64,000 nt of DNA from Schizochytrium sp. TIO01 (GCA_004764695.1 SMSO01000031.1:184600-248599), one strand, 5' to 3'; positions 10,679 to 22,351 are shown, counted from the stretch's first letter. Translations and numbers: made by a program. Notes: generated by a model not told the origin, from the sequence alone.

Positions 10679-10812
10679 TCAGCTTTTGTTGCGCATGTTT
10701 CAGCTTTTGTTGCGCATGTTTGAAGAAGCATGCAAATATACCAGAATTTCAAGATAAAGAGGGCTCTAAATCTAATCAGGCCATCATGATTAGATTTCGG
10801 CTTGCTGATCAT
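10679..10812 (+). repeat. Second copy of a dispersed ~115-bp repeat, with a 21-bp tandem duplication
   Basis: The 21-bp unit tcagcttttgttgcgcatgtt occurs twice at 10679-10699 and 10700-10720. The following sequence to ~10812 parallels 1690-1804. Its origin is unknown; it may be a fragment of an old mobile element. Confidence 0.5.
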
Positions 10813-10878
10813 CTACACGAATTCTTTACTCTAATATCTCAAATTGAATAAAAGCAAAACAAGAGTTGCTACTGAGAA

Positions 10879-11091
10879 GTGATACAGGTACATCTTTACG
10901 ACATGACTTTGAGTGGTGGTGTGTGTGACACTGCACGAGATTTACCCAAGGAACGAAGGGAACAAAACAAGCATCGAGAGGAGTTTGCAAATCAAGCCAG
11001 AGAAGCAGACCCGAAATACTCAAGCGGCCAAAAGCACTTGAATCTACTCAAGCACATTCAACAAGACGACCCTAGTCTCAATGCTAACTAA
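10879..11091 (+). pseudogene. Short coding-like relic
   Basis: Seventy coherent, hydrophilic codons run from VHLYDMTLSGGV through a Lys/Arg/Glu-rich segment to a TAA. There is no convincing start and no continuing frame. Downstream (~11100-11200) short SSGG-type fragments hint at a leucine-rich-repeat gene relic, but this is speculative. Confidence 0.3.
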
Positions 11092-11099
11092 CTGCTATC

Positions 11100-11985
11100 A
11101 TCTTAGACATTTTCCCAATTACCTCTAAGTAATCATAAGCACGTCTCATTAGTTGCCAAGAACCAAAGAAATCAAGCGGTGGGGAAAGGCGTGAATCTTC
11201 TACCTACAGGAGCAAATCGTTAAATCATTCTTAAATATATTCCTAGAATCTGCATTCAAACTGTTTCGTAACGCGAATTAACCTTTGGTACTCGCATCAA
11301 CTTTTAGATTAGACAATAGATCTGGATTATTTATGGTTTGAATTACTTATCTTTGTTTACTAGTTCGTTGCTAATCCGGGCAAATCTCCACGGAGTGGCA
11401 AGTAAATTAAATATAGTACTTTTGAAAGGTACTACGTCTTTTATTGGAACAAAGTCGCATACCCATTACCCACCATCTAAGTCCCTTACCGCTCCGAAAG
11501 AGTAGTCTTCAAGAGAACATTAGTAAGCATTATAGCGAGACGTAAGGAAGGATCCCTTGGAATCTCAAAAAGGTTGGTACAGTTCTCTGGCATAGTGTCC
11601 AGGCAACCATCAACAGCCGGCGAGGATTTTTCAACAATCACAACTGCGTCTTTATCGAGTCTGGGATGTTTGAAGACAAAGATGAAAGTGCTTACAAGCT
11701 CCTCTCTTGTCGAAGAAGCTTTTGCATAAATTCAATCCATGACAAATTGAAGGATGCCAGGCAAAGTCATAAAAGGCAACCTCCGATGCTTTGTCAGATC
11801 AGAGTTCCCACTGCAAGGAAGGCATCACACTCTCTGCAGATACATACTGCAATAAGACTCTCATCATGCAAAGACCATTGGCCATACACCTTGCAGACAC
11901 AGCCATTTTATTGGCTTACCAGACAAGATTAATCCATCTTCAGCTGATGGTGACTTCTCTTATTCTTCCCGTTATGTATTGTCTT
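11100..11985. other. Spacer without an identifiable gene
   Basis: No ORF here has protein-like composition that I can support, and no repeat is obvious. Confidence 0.4.
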
Positions 11986-11989
11986 TGCG

Positions 11990-13746
11990 AGGTTCACAAG
12001 AATAAAGATTCTCCCTCCTCAACGCAGAACATCGCAAAGGTCAAATGATTATGGGCTAAATGAAGCTCTTTGTATGAGGAAGCAATAGTGGAGAGAATGA
12101 TAGCTTGTTCTCCTTGCATGTAAGAAATTAACCTTTCGAGAGAGAATTCTTCAAGACGTTTGCAAAGCTGCACCCAAATCCTCCTTGATATTCGCGAGGC
12201 AAAAAGAATCGCATATCGCCGCCTTGCAACAGTTTCCTTCAACTCTAACAATGAAGCATTAGCAAGTAAAGGTCTATCAGAAAGGTTGAGACTCACTTCG
12301 AAGAAGATCTTGAATTCGAGCTAAATTTTGCATGGCCCAGCAGGAGCTCCAGCTGATATCAGACATACAGATCCTTAAGTACGGCTACCTACTGTAGATT
12401 GCGTGCTTCAGGGTAGCCAGGTAGTAATCTTTGCGAACCTTCTCTAAGCGGGAGAAGATGCGCACCTAGTACACTATCAACAGCTTTGGATCCACGTTTT
12501 ACGTAAACGCCATATAAGAACTTTGCTAGAAACTTCTCAATCATATATTTCTCGCGATTTATTAGAAAGAAGCAGTGCTGAGTTGAGGGTCCTCGAAAAA
12601 CTGCCTTCACGCAAAACCTGTTAAGCCATCTGTATTTGCATTGATATGGCCCCGATCAACCAGAAGCTAAGGTTGTCCCAAGAACAGTCATTTTGCGAGC
12701 GTCTTTGATATCGGCTAATCTACCATCTCTATAGTCAACTGGGCCATTCGAGAGTCTAGTAGACAGAATAATTTCTCTTGAAAAATCTCTACTGCATACC
12801 AAGTATAAATAGCTTTAACATGCAGGCATTCCTTGTTACGCCAATTACGGTGGTACGGCCTCCGCGAAGGACGCCTCAACCATGCTTTCTTTTTATTTTT
12901 CTCAAATAATTTTCGAGCAATCTAATCATCATATTAGAAGCCTTCGGTGCGGAAACTTGAACAAATTCAATTTGTATTCGCTGAAGAACTTGCTTCGGCA
13001 ACCTACGCTACCTTGGCGAAGGGCTTCTCCCTCAACCTCCAGATCTACAAACTGATCGATAGACACATACCATGGCCCTCCTCTTTCATCGTGATAATCG
13101 TGATCTGACACAGGTTTCACTCTACTACCTGAAAGGCCATTACTAGTTCTTTCAATATCAACTGCTCTCGATGCTCATGAGCCGCTAATTCATTGCGCTA
13201 TATTTCCCTTACAAGAACTTCGACTGTCAGCCTGAGGGAAATGAATTATTCCTGGCCCCTCACTCCACTGACTAAAAAATGATAGGAATCCAATAGTGTA
13301 TACATAGCTCCCACAATCAAATTATCAATGTCTGAACTTTACATTCCAACCACCCGTCTCTGTCTCTTTGCGTACTCCCCGATTAGGCTTAGCTCAACGA
13401 AGGAAGCACTTCAAAAACCAGTCCTCCATTTTTTATTTTTTTTAATAACAGGGAGCCAATCAATGTACACAATGATTTCATCACATCTCAATATGCAGAA
13501 TAGAATCTCTTTGGCTTCTCTTCCAAGGTGGTCCAAAACCAAACCAGAGGATCTTGGATCTTGGATCTTATGCAACACGTTTTCTTTGTCTAAGCTCAGT
13601 ATTTCACCCGAAGGAAGAGGACGTTCAGCCTCCGACGCCAAGGCGCCTACTGAGTGTTCATGTATGTGCTCATGCAACTTCACCTCGTCTTCGCGTACCC
13701 CTCTCCGAGCACGTTCGCTTTCCGAAAGAAGTGTCACCTGAGTCAA
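11990..13746 (-). pseudogene. Decayed coding region of unknown family
   Basis: Several minus-strand open stretches have protein-like composition: 13411-13746 (111 codons, acidic/basic helical, no ATG), 12929-13120, 12389-12610 and 11994-12296. They are separated by stops and frame changes and cannot form one product by reading alone. Some could be exons of an intron-bearing gene, but I found no consistent splice set. I do not recognise the family. Confidence 0.3.
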
Positions 13747-14081
13747 ACAGAGCCTTTCGTCCGAGAGAGCAGTCGAACCCTCAATTGTTCAGTCCCAACT
13801 TCTGTTGGTGTGCACTCCGCAAAGGAGTTTGCCGTGCACCGTAGAACCGCACATGAGTACGAATGAGGACAGATCTTGAGCAGATCTGATCAAAGATCCA
13901 CGACGGCGCCGGCGTCCTGCATCGCACGCAGCGAGCGTCTGCACAGTCAACGTTGCCTTTGGCGTCTTGCGCACGCCTTGCAGAACTGCGCACGTTCATA
14001 AACACATCCACACAATAAATACATGCACACATACGCACATACGCAGCACGGGCCCAGACTTGCTCAAGCCTCACGCCATTT

Positions 14082-14245
14082 CTATTCGCCCGGTCCTCTC
14101 AGTATGATCATGGAGTCCCGAACCTTCTTCAGAAACATGTCCTCCCCCTCAGACAATGCCTGGCGGAGTTCTGGCGAATTGTCCTTCGCCGCGGATGGAT
14201 CGAGCTCGGTCACGGCAGTTCCTGGAGCAGCTTCAAAGGAGACTC
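14082..14245 (-). other. Possible terminal exon of an unidentified gene
   Basis: On the minus strand about 54 codons read coherently (LDPSAAKDNSPELRQ ... VRDSMIILRGPGE) to a TAG at 14084-14082. The GC is higher than in the surroundings. Upstream the frame is closed by TGA codons, so an intron would be needed; a possible donor (cag|gttt) lies near 14268, but the phase does not fit cleanly. An isolated gene fragment is equally possible. Confidence 0.25.
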
Positions 14246-14357
14246 AGACTCACTCACTCACTCGCTCAAACCTGAAGAAGCCCGCACTTGTTTGCCGACT
14301 TAAGTGGGCGACCGCGCTTCCCCTGACCACCAGAGTCATGCCTTTCTGGGACACACA

Positions 14358-14400
14358 TCGACGGATGGATGTATGGATGGATGGACGGATGGTTGGCTGG
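14358..14400 (+). repeat. (GATG)n microsatellite
   Basis: An imperfect GGAT/GATG tetranucleotide run. Confidence 0.8.
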
Positions 14401-14441
14401 ATGCGATCGATCTTTGTTTGGTCTGTGGTCGACAATTAATA

Positions 14442-14451
14442 CCTCCTCCTC

Positions 14452-14489
<38 letters not shown>
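14442..14489 (+). repeat. (CCT)n(GCT)n trinucleotide repeat
   Basis: About five CCT units are followed by about eleven GCT units. It is not inside a supported gene. The minus-strand reading would be poly-Gln/poly-Glu, which is the only reason the region looks coding there. Confidence 0.85.
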
Positions 14490-14490
<1 letters not shown>

Positions 14491-14590
14491 ATGCGGCACG
14501 TGTTTGATTACATACAACCCGCGGGTGTGCAGCCTGAGATTTGTAGGGGTTACCTAGTCAGCTGCTGGAGTCATATTTCACGCGCTGGAG

Positions 14591-14814
14591 ATGGCAGCGC
14601 GTACCGGTGTGCAAGTTCCGACGCTGCACGAGGTCCAAGTCGACGCCTGCACCGAAGTACTGCATGCGGCGGAGAGCCAAAGCGGTGCTGTTCTCTCTTC
14701 CTTGAGCAGCACTCCATCGAAGTTCGGGCGGGTACTCAGGAAGTTTGCTCTCTCGCTGGAACCAGAAACCGACAACGACGCCAGAACAGAAGTACTTCAG
14801 AGGGACGCCATTAG

Positions 14815-14818
<4 letters not shown>
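14591..14818 (+). CDS. Small hypothetical ORF (75 aa)
   Basis: An ATG-led ORF (MAARTGVQVPTLHEV...) of moderate GC, with plausible amino-acid composition, ends immediately before the (TTAG)n tract. No domain, signal peptide or paralogue is seen. It could be an exon or chance; short length and the microsatellite border argue for caution. Confidence 0.25.
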
Positions 14819-14866
<48 letters not shown>

Positions 14867-14868
14867 CT
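14816..14868 (+). repeat. (TTAG)n microsatellite, about 12 units
   Basis: An almost perfect TTAG tetranucleotide tract directly follows the 14591-14818 ORF. It is not a TTAGGG telomere array. Confidence 0.9.
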
Positions 14869-14869
14869 A

Positions 14870-15780
14870 GTAGCGGAAAGGTGAAAAGTGCTGCTCAGAG
14901 GAGCTGCAGGCGTAACCTTTCGTGGAAAGAGCCACATCACGGACCTACAACCATGCGACCTGGCTGGCACCTGTTTTGATTGAAGATTCAAAGAAATTAC
15001 GAGCCATCCACAGGTCCTGAAACCCAAGCCCACTAAGCTTCTCTGGTCATGACTTCGTGCTGTTTAATTGATACTATTGAGTCGTAGGTAGGTAGGTAGG
15101 TAGGTAGGTAAGTAGTGTGCAATTCTCTTTATACGCACTTATAACAGGAAGAAAATCTTAGGAATTCATGGTTGCTACCTTAAAGCTTGCAAACAAGTTT
15201 CCACGGGGATGCCTACTTACTGACTGGGCTTTGATGAGAGTGATTGTTTGACTTGGGTTTTTAACCTGAGTTAAGGGATATAACTCAGCATCCCTGGTTG
15301 GTGAGGGTGAGATCTTGTTTGGACAGAGAGGAGCCTGCTGAGTTGGGTTGGGTTTGTTTACACCAACTAACTGTACAGTCCTAGTTACATTTTTCTCACT
15401 CTAGAGGCAAAGGCACTGAGTTAAGATCTTCTAACTTGGGTAAACAACTCAAGTTTAAACAACCACTCGATACTGAATTGACATGTCAGCTTTTAAAAGC
15501 TTCTATCGGTGTCTACATCTCTCGCGCTAGTGCTGCACTGCGCACCATGTTTACTCCACAATTAGAATTGATGAACATTCTTTGGCCCTACCCGCTCTCA
15601 CTAAGCTCAGAGGATAGAGATAAGTTGAAATCTTTTAGCATGCCAAGACAATCACTCCATCTGTATCTTGTAGGCATTAGGGACTAACTTCGCCAGAGCC
15701 AACGTGTCATTTGTTCAGCTAGGGCCTTTGCTCTGCTTGCGAAAAGATTTTAGCTCTTTCCCTTACTCGGTAGCGAGCGT
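14870..15780. other. Spacer with a (GTAG)n run
   Basis: No supported gene. A (GTAG)n microsatellite lies at ~15086-15112. The short ORF at 15436-15687 has no distinguishing feature. Confidence 0.4.
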
Positions 15781-15784
15781 GCCA

Positions 15785-16010
15785 CATGTGCAACCTCTGA
15801 TCGCGGGTACTCGAGAATCTGTCTGAGGTATTGATTAGGTGAAGGGCGAATCCCTTCCAACTAGGTACTCCACATATGAGAGACAGCTTAAAGATGCGCC
15901 CTGAACTCATAGTTTCCGAAAAGTTTCAAGATGTAAGGCAGAACGTTTATGTGTAACTATATGCTTTTACTTATGTTTACCAAAGGTCAAAGGGTTACAA
16001 GGGAGGGCCG
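15785..16010 (+). repeat. Diverged repeat, copy 1 (GGGTACTCGAGAATCT at 15805-15820)
   Basis: It shares an ordered series of short blocks with 17090-17340 and 17485-17690: a 'c.ctGAT' block, the invariant 16-mer GGGTACTCGAGAATCT, 'ct(t)aaa.atgcg', 'aaggcagaac' and 'accaaaggtcaaagggttacaa'. I see no coding function. Confidence 0.6.
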
Positions 16011-17085
16011 CATTCCTGAAAGCGGGTGCAGTGCCTTGGCTTGAGCTGCTACCCTAGTAACAGCGCACAGTCTTCGACTTCTGATTTGATTGCACAATTT
16101 CTTTATTTTTACCTTATTAATATACATATAGGCTATGTATCTATTAACATTTTCATTTTTTAAAGTAGGAAAAAAAATATTTTAATATAAATCATCGTTT
16201 CGATGTCGTCTCAGTTGACACTGAAAAAGGCACCTAACACTCCTCATTACACTTTTGGTCTTAGTCAGTCACCACTTTTATGTTGTGCTAACAAAACCTG
16301 CCTTCCTTTTCTTTTTTTATCAAAAAGAGAATAAGCTCGTACTAGAATGACTTGGCATTAGTATAGGAGGCAGCTAATTAAATCATTAAGGAACAGAGTT
16401 CTGTTCTAAACCAAACATGTAATTTCTGCAACGATTTCAATCCGATGTTTTGGCCTCTCAGTCCCAGATAGGCTTCCCCTGACAAGTTCACTCGAACATG
16501 CGGTGCTTTATCAAGCTTTCTGACCAATTCGTCGCCTACTTGCATCCCAAAAGTACTCATACAGATGGCCAAATTGCTTTCCTGAAGTAGTTTCTTCTTT
16601 GTGATATAACCAGATCTCTAAGCAAATATCTGAAAATCATGATTTTTGAAATGTATTTTTTCAGAATCTTTTTAATCCACTTGTCTTACATCACGTTTTC
16701 CTGAATGTTTAAGCGCAGAAAGTTATCTTGGCCAAAGTTCGGTGTTTGTTGGAAATAGTATGGTCTTAGCGTCTATGTTCTAATAGATACACAATTTTAA
16801 CTATTTTGAGAAAAGGCTATCTGTTATACTTTTTTAAATGAAAAATAACAATAAAAATTGGTGGACATAAACCTCATGAAGCACATATCAGAAAACTCGC
16901 CAGCACAACATTTACGCGACAAAGTGTAGAAAGTCGAACCGAATTTTCATCTGGTCTCTCCTATATTATCTTCCCCCCTCCCCGCAAGGCTTTAAAAAGA
17001 GCCCATGTCAGCATGAAAAGTGCACCCTAATTTCTTAATGAAAATTGCATAACATAATCTTTTATTATAATCAGTAAAACTATAT
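16011..17085. other. AT-rich spacer between repeat copies
   Basis: No gene seen. Homopolymer and TA-rich tracts near 16100-16200. Confidence 0.4.
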
Positions 17086-17089
17086 GTGC

Positions 17090-17340
17090 AGCCCTTGATC
17101 TGATCTTAAACAGGGTACTCGAGAATCTGCCTACTTCCTAGATAGACCTAAAATGGAGACGTCCCTTGCTAATTAGTACTGCACGTGCTAGAGACATCTT
17201 AAACATGCGTTTTAACGTAGAAGATGCCCATGCGGTTCTTCTCTCAAATTTCATAGTGGAAGGCAGAACCTTGAACTGCAGCTACATGTCGTGACTTGAG
17301 TTTACCGCAAGCCAAAGGGTTGTAGAGAGAACCCTCTGAT
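17090..17340 (+). repeat. Diverged repeat, copy 2 (16-mer at 17113-17128)
   Basis: The same block order as copy 1, including GGGTACTCGAGAATCT and 'gaggcagaacc ... accgcaagccaaagggttgtag'. Copy 3 starts 399 bp further on. Confidence 0.6.
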
Positions 17341-17484
17341 TGGTGGGAGCTCGCATGGTTATTACAGTTTTGGTTCTACTTAGACCCTGCACATCGCCAT
17401 CATATAATCTTTCAATAAGAATTGCAAAACAAAATCTTCAATTAGCACTGTTAGAACCGAAGGCATACATTCTTACACATAGAT

Positions 17485-17690
17485 ATGCAGCCTTTGATAT
17501 GACCTTGGATGGGGTACTCGAGAATCTATCTACTTCCTAAATAGACTTTTACAAGGAGCCGCCCCTTGCAAAGTTGCACCCCGCATACAATCGGCATCTT
17601 AAATATGCGTCCTGGCATAGTAGGTGGTGGCTACCTAAGAATGCAATTCTTCTCAAATTTCATGATCAAGGTCAGAGAATAGAATATACA
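17485..17690 (+). repeat. Diverged repeat, copy 3 (16-mer at 17512-17527)
   Basis: The third copy with the invariant 16-mer, ending ~150 bp before the start codon of the VWA-domain gene. All three copies lie upstream of that gene, so a promoter-associated role is possible but unproven. Confidence 0.6.
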
Positions 17691-17835
17691 CAAGATGAAA
17701 AGACACCCTATAACAATATCACTTGAAAGCTAGAGAATTGCAACACGTCCACAAATTAAGAAATCCAGACCAAGCAGAACCTTAACGCGAGATCATCGAG
17801 GTCGAACAAGGAAGACGACACCCCCGTTGGCCAAA

Positions 17836-20647
17836 ATGAATAGACTTAGGTCTAGCTACCTTGCAGCGCTCGCTGCAGTGTTAATCGCTGCTGCCACAAG
17901 CGCAAGTGCGAGCTCATGCTATCCCCGAGACGTTGTTATGCTGTTCGATCAATCTGGTTCAACTAAGAGCGAGTTCAATGCCATCAAGAAGCTTTCCAAG
18001 GCGGTTGTGGATGACTTCGACGTTGGAACTACTGGTGAATATTTTGACTACTTCTCTCTGGTCGGATATACTGACACTATCAGAAAAGAAATTGGGTTCG
18101 GCAAAGTCGAGGAATCTCAAAAGTTGAAAGCCCAAATTGACAATCTTCAGAGATTTAAGACGGAGAGTTCGAGTATTCCTTACGCATTGAACCACGCTAT
18201 TCAACGTTTGAAGCAATTTAAGCGTAACGAAACCCAACAGGTCGTTCTCATCGTTTCAGATGGCGTTCTCGACATTCCGACTAACCCAGCAACGTCTGTC
18301 TATGGTGTTTGCAACAACATTGACGATGCAAAGGATCTGGCCTACACTTCTTTGCAAACTTGCGTAGAAAACCTTGTGGTGGAGGCTACCGAAAGTGATG
18401 ATATAATTTTCATTCAGATCCCGACAGATGATTCCGTTGGCACAGACAACATTTTTACTTCATCCAATATCTTGTCATCGTATGTGAAGCAAGCTACATC
18501 AAGCTACGGTGCTGTTTCGGAGTCCTGTACCGAGATGCCTACTCACAGCCCTACTGCTCCTACAGGTTCTCCAACCTTGCTGTTAGACACGAGCTGTTAC
18601 GTTTCTAAGAAGAGGTATAATGGTAAAGCGGATTCTACAGAGACGGCCAGTTCTGCGGAAGAGTGCGGCACTCTATGCTATACAACTGATTCATGCGAGT
18701 GCTTCTCTTTTCGAACGGACAGGAAGAAGGATAATTGTTTCTTATTTAAAAGTGTGCCAGTTGCTTCGCAGAACAAGAAGTACATCTCGGGTCCGAAATA
18801 CTGCTCCACTGTTCAGGACATTACCGATGCCCCGACTCCAATGCCAACAGATGCCCCAACAGATGCCCCAACACCGAGTCCTACCCCTCCGCCGTCGATG
18901 GTAAAGTCTATTGTCTATAAGAAGGACCACTCTTTCGTCCGCGTACTCAATGAGTTTTGACTTTACACTTGATGCCATTAATTCGGAATCTCCGCAGAGT
19001 GTCATTCAACGTGGAAGTGCAACGAATAAGAAAGGTTACGTTCGTCAGCCAGCAGTTTTCGTCGATGAGGGTTCAAGCCAACTTCGTTTCCGTATCTCTA
19101 CTTCAGTTGATTCAAACCAGGGTTGTGAGACAGAAGCCGAGCTGGAATTGGGAGTGACCTACGGCATTGAAGTCCGCGTTGTAGAAGGAGAAAGTGCCGG
19201 TCTCTACATTGACGGCGAGCTGGCCTGCTCCATTGATTTTGTTGAGGGCGAAACTCTGAGCTACCTGGAGAAGAAATTGCCGATCTACATTGGCAGCCCA
19301 GAGGACTTCGTCACTGCATCTGGTACAGTAGCTAATCTGATCTACAAGGATATCACGAGCGCGCCGACTCCCGAACCTACTGGATACCCGACTCCCGAAC
19401 CTACTGGATACCCGACTCCCGAACCTACTCCGACTCCTGAACCTACTGGATACCCGACTCCTGAACCTACTGGATACCCGACTCCTGAACCTACTGGATA
19501 CCCGACCCCAAGCCCCACTCTTCCGCCGTCCATGGAGCTGACAGTGTTTGAAGAAGATGTCTATTTTGGCTCCTCGTACACAATCACCTTTGATCTCACG
19601 CTCGATGCCTACGACTCGGAGATCCGGAGTGTCATCCAGCGTGGAAGTGCAACGACCAAGAATGGTTACGTTCGTCAGCCAGCAGTTTTCGTGAAGAGTG
19701 AGAACAAACTTGCGCTTCGTCTCTCTACTTCAACCACCTCTAACAAGGCTTGCGATGTAGACGCTGGGCTGGAATTGGACACGACTTATCAAATTACCAT
19801 CACCGTAACCGAAGGAGAGAGCGCCATTCTCTCCATCAACGAGGATGCAGGCTGCACCATTTCTTTCGATGAAGGTGAAACCCTTCTGTACGTGGGTGAG
19901 CGCCTGCCGCTCTACATTGGCAGCCCAGAGGACTTCTCAACTGTATCTGGTTCAGTAGAAAATCTGATCTACAAGGATATCACGAGCGCGCCGACTCCTG
20001 AACCTACTGGATACCCGACTCCTGAACCTACTGGATACCCGACTCCTGAACCTACTGGATACCCGACCCCAAGCCCCACTCTTCCGCCGTCCATGGAGCT
20101 GACAGTGTTTGAAGAAGATGTCTATTTTGGCTCCTCGTACACAATCACCTTTGATCTCACGCTCGACGCCTACAACTCGGAGATCCGGAGTGTCATTCAG
20201 CGTGGAGAAGGCGTGCTTGCCGGACCAACCTATATTCGTCAGCCAGCAGTTTTCGTGAAGAGTGAGAACAAACTTGCGCTTCGTCTCTCTACTTCAACCA
20301 CCTCTAACAAGGCTTGCGATGTAGACGCTGGGCTGGAATTGGACACGACTTATCAAATTACCATCACCGTAACCGAAGGAGAGAGCGCCATTCTCTCCAT
20401 CAACGAGGATGCAGGCTGCACCATTTCTTTCGATGAAGGTGAAACCCTTCTGTACGTGGGTGAGCGCCTGCCGCTCTACATTGGCAGCCCAGAGGACTTC
20501 TCAACTGTATCTGGTTCAGTAGAAAATCTGATCTACAAGGATATCACGAGCGCGCCGACTCCTGAACCTACTGGATACCCGACTCCTCAACCTACCCTTG
20601 GGTTTGGCGGCAATGGCGGCGGCAATGGCGGCGGTAACAGAGGCTAA
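17836..20647 (+). CDS. Secreted VWA + PAN-like + three LamG-like domain protein, interrupted by one frameshift
   Basis: The start is the ATG at 17836 (MNRLRSSYLAAL...); the upstream TTG was rejected because the ATG leads directly into a signal peptide ending near SASASS. Residues ~28-235 are a von Willebrand A domain with MIDAS Asp38-x-Ser40-x-Ser42. Residues ~255-325 are a Cys-rich PAN/apple-like module. Three ~150-residue LamG/ConA-like units follow, separated by Pro/Thr linkers of PTPEPTGY octads. The tail is Gly-rich with no membrane anchor. Units 2 and 3 are almost identical in DNA. The first frame ends at 18960 and the second is open from ~18911 to 20647. Alignment of unit 1 with units 2/3 places a loss of two bases (or gain of one) near 18937. 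It is probably an extracellular adhesion or matrix protein. The frameshift may be an assembly error or a real lesion. Confidence 0.8.
19366..19520 (+). repeat. PTPEPTGY-encoding 24-bp tandem repeats (first linker)
   Basis: Repeats of ccgactcc(c/t)gaacctactgg-ata encode the Pro/Thr octad linker between LamG-like units. A shorter array occurs at ~19990-20065 and a partial one at ~20555-20590. Such linkers are usually extended and heavily O-glycosylated. Confidence 0.85.
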
Positions 20648-21100
20648 AGACAGCTATTTATCCTGTCTACGTTAAGAACGACCCAACAGCTTTAACTATC
20701 ACAAATGTGGGACGAGGTCACTAGTTTGGGGTAATCTTCAGAACACATCGATGTACTGATAACCATGTCCAAGTTATAAACTAACTCACTGCAGGCTCAC
20801 TTATGCGATAATGTCTGTTTGCTGTTGTTAGGTGTTGCTGACCCCGCCCCCCCACTTTTCTTCTTCTTCTTCTTCTTTTTTTAAAGCGATAATCGAACTC
20901 ATGTTGTTTAATCCGTTTCCGAGAGCGTTTTTGTTTTTATCTCATCCAATTTCAAAGTTCTAAAGGGGGCTTTCGAAAATATCGCTCTTTTTTTGGATAC
21001 TTCATCACTAGAGTTAGAGCCCGTGCAGTTGTGTTATCATTGTTCGTGACAAATATCAACATGTCACAGAGTTAAGCCCCAATTCTTTGCAGATCTGTTT
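20648..21100. other. Downstream spacer of the VWA gene
   Basis: No gene seen. Contains a C7 run, a (TTC)n tract near 20860 and T-rich runs. Confidence 0.4.
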
Positions 21101-21104
21101 GAGA

Positions 21105-21270
21105 GATTTGTGAAGGAGGCCGGAGCAAGCGTTGTTTTTGTTGTTATCCACGCTACGAGAACGATGACTCAGGCAATACTTTTGTTTCATCTTAGTTTCC
21201 GTCATCATATGTAGAAGCAGCCACTTCAAGCGCTAACACTGTTTCAGAGTCTTGTGCATATATTCCTCGA
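21105..21270 (+). pseudogene. Relic of a second VWA-domain gene
   Basis: Across two frames with a stop, the sequence reads FVKEAGASVVFVVI and then SSYVEAATSSANTVSESCAY. This parallels the end of the VWA domain of 17836-20647 (SSYVKQATSSYGAVSESC). The rest of the paralogue is not recognisable, although open stretches continue to ~21760. It indicates an earlier tandem duplication of this gene. Confidence 0.6.
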
Positions 21271-22059
21271 GAGCCCTTCACCTGCTCCAACATTGCTACG
21301 GATATACGCGATTACATTTCTGGGTCTTAAGAAGTGCACACAAGCGAGCCAAGTATCGAGTAGAGAAACCCATTTGAAAACTATCAAGTCAGGTACAGCG
21401 TGCTGAGTTCTACAACAGATGGGTACGAAGTCTTCACTTGGGATCTGATATAGAATTGTTTCTTGTGAAAAAGTGCAGGTTCTTCGAAGCGTACTCACAA
21501 TGGCAACTCCACCTTGGGTTCAAATAATACTGTTCCTGTGTTGTCGAGGGACCAACCGAGCCTCGGAACTTACCATAAGTTCTACTTCTTCAACATTGCT
21601 GCAAAATGCAGTTTACATAGCGCAGTCGTTCTTAACTCTACGTATTCGATGGTATCGCACTCGAGAACGTACCATGCAGAAGCTGGCCCGACGAAAACTG
21701 CCTGGAATACTCTTGAAAACGATATGATTCAAATGATGAGGCCAGTCGCACTTTACCGGTAAACTACAATCTGTTTTTCAAGTATACTTTTCTGAAAGAT
21801 CCCAGTAGTTCGAGAGTGTTTCCTGTTCAGGGGGGCTCAGATACTGTCAAACCACGTGTGAAATTTAAAATTGATTACAAATTTCGTGGCGTGGTCTTAG
21901 CCAGCGTTTATGTTGGTTTAGTTTGCAATTCAGACAAAGAGCATTACCTACATTGTTAACATCCAGATCAACAAAGACCAACTTTCGTTAGTTTTGAACT
22001 TTGACAATATTTGTGCTAGTGGTGGTAGGACTCGCTCTTATGCGCATATGGGATGTGTC
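21271..22059. other. Spacer, possibly with further relic coding pieces
   Basis: Short overlapping plus-strand open frames at 21473-21762 look weakly protein-like, but match nothing I recognise. Confidence 0.3.
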
Positions 22060-22351
22060 TTGTTGAAGGCTTTCAGAAAGTTGATCGTGAGAGTTAGCGA
22101 GCTGCTATTCTGGAATTGAACTCCAGGGCAGATGGATTCATGTATTAATTATGGAGGCCAAGACATTCTTGAACGGTATTAGAGCTGTTTGATATGGTTA
22201 GGTTATTTCAATGTCTTCAACTATCGATTCAAGTTGCACCACACTTGAATCTAGGTAATTTGTAGTCACAATTTTGGTTCTTGACTCTGACAACCACATA
22301 AATCTTAGGAATGCCTTGTCCCTCTAGTTCCTTCGATTGGAGATCTCAGCA
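22060..22351 (+). mobile_element. Degraded LTR copy of the same family
   Basis: Homologous to the right two-thirds of the LTRs at 8984-9399 and 48710-49128, including the hairpin region, the 'accatcgattcaag' block and the terminal 'ttcgattggagatctcagca'. The left end is eroded and no target-site duplication is visible, so this is the oldest copy. Confidence 0.7.

Noticed and set aside
12389-12610. Protein-kinase remnant on the minus strand (REGS...-like start)
   Set aside because: Beyond a short Gly/Ser motif no VAIK, HRD or DFG sequence follows, so the kinase assignment is not supportable.
14266-14517. Minus-strand ORF with poly-Gln and poly-Glu
   Set aside because: Its openness comes from the (CCT)n(GCT)n and (GATG)n microsatellites; the remaining sequence shows no domain.
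14816-14868. Internal telomere repeat
   Set aside because: The motif is TTAG, not TTAGGG, and other tetranucleotide microsatellites are nearby.
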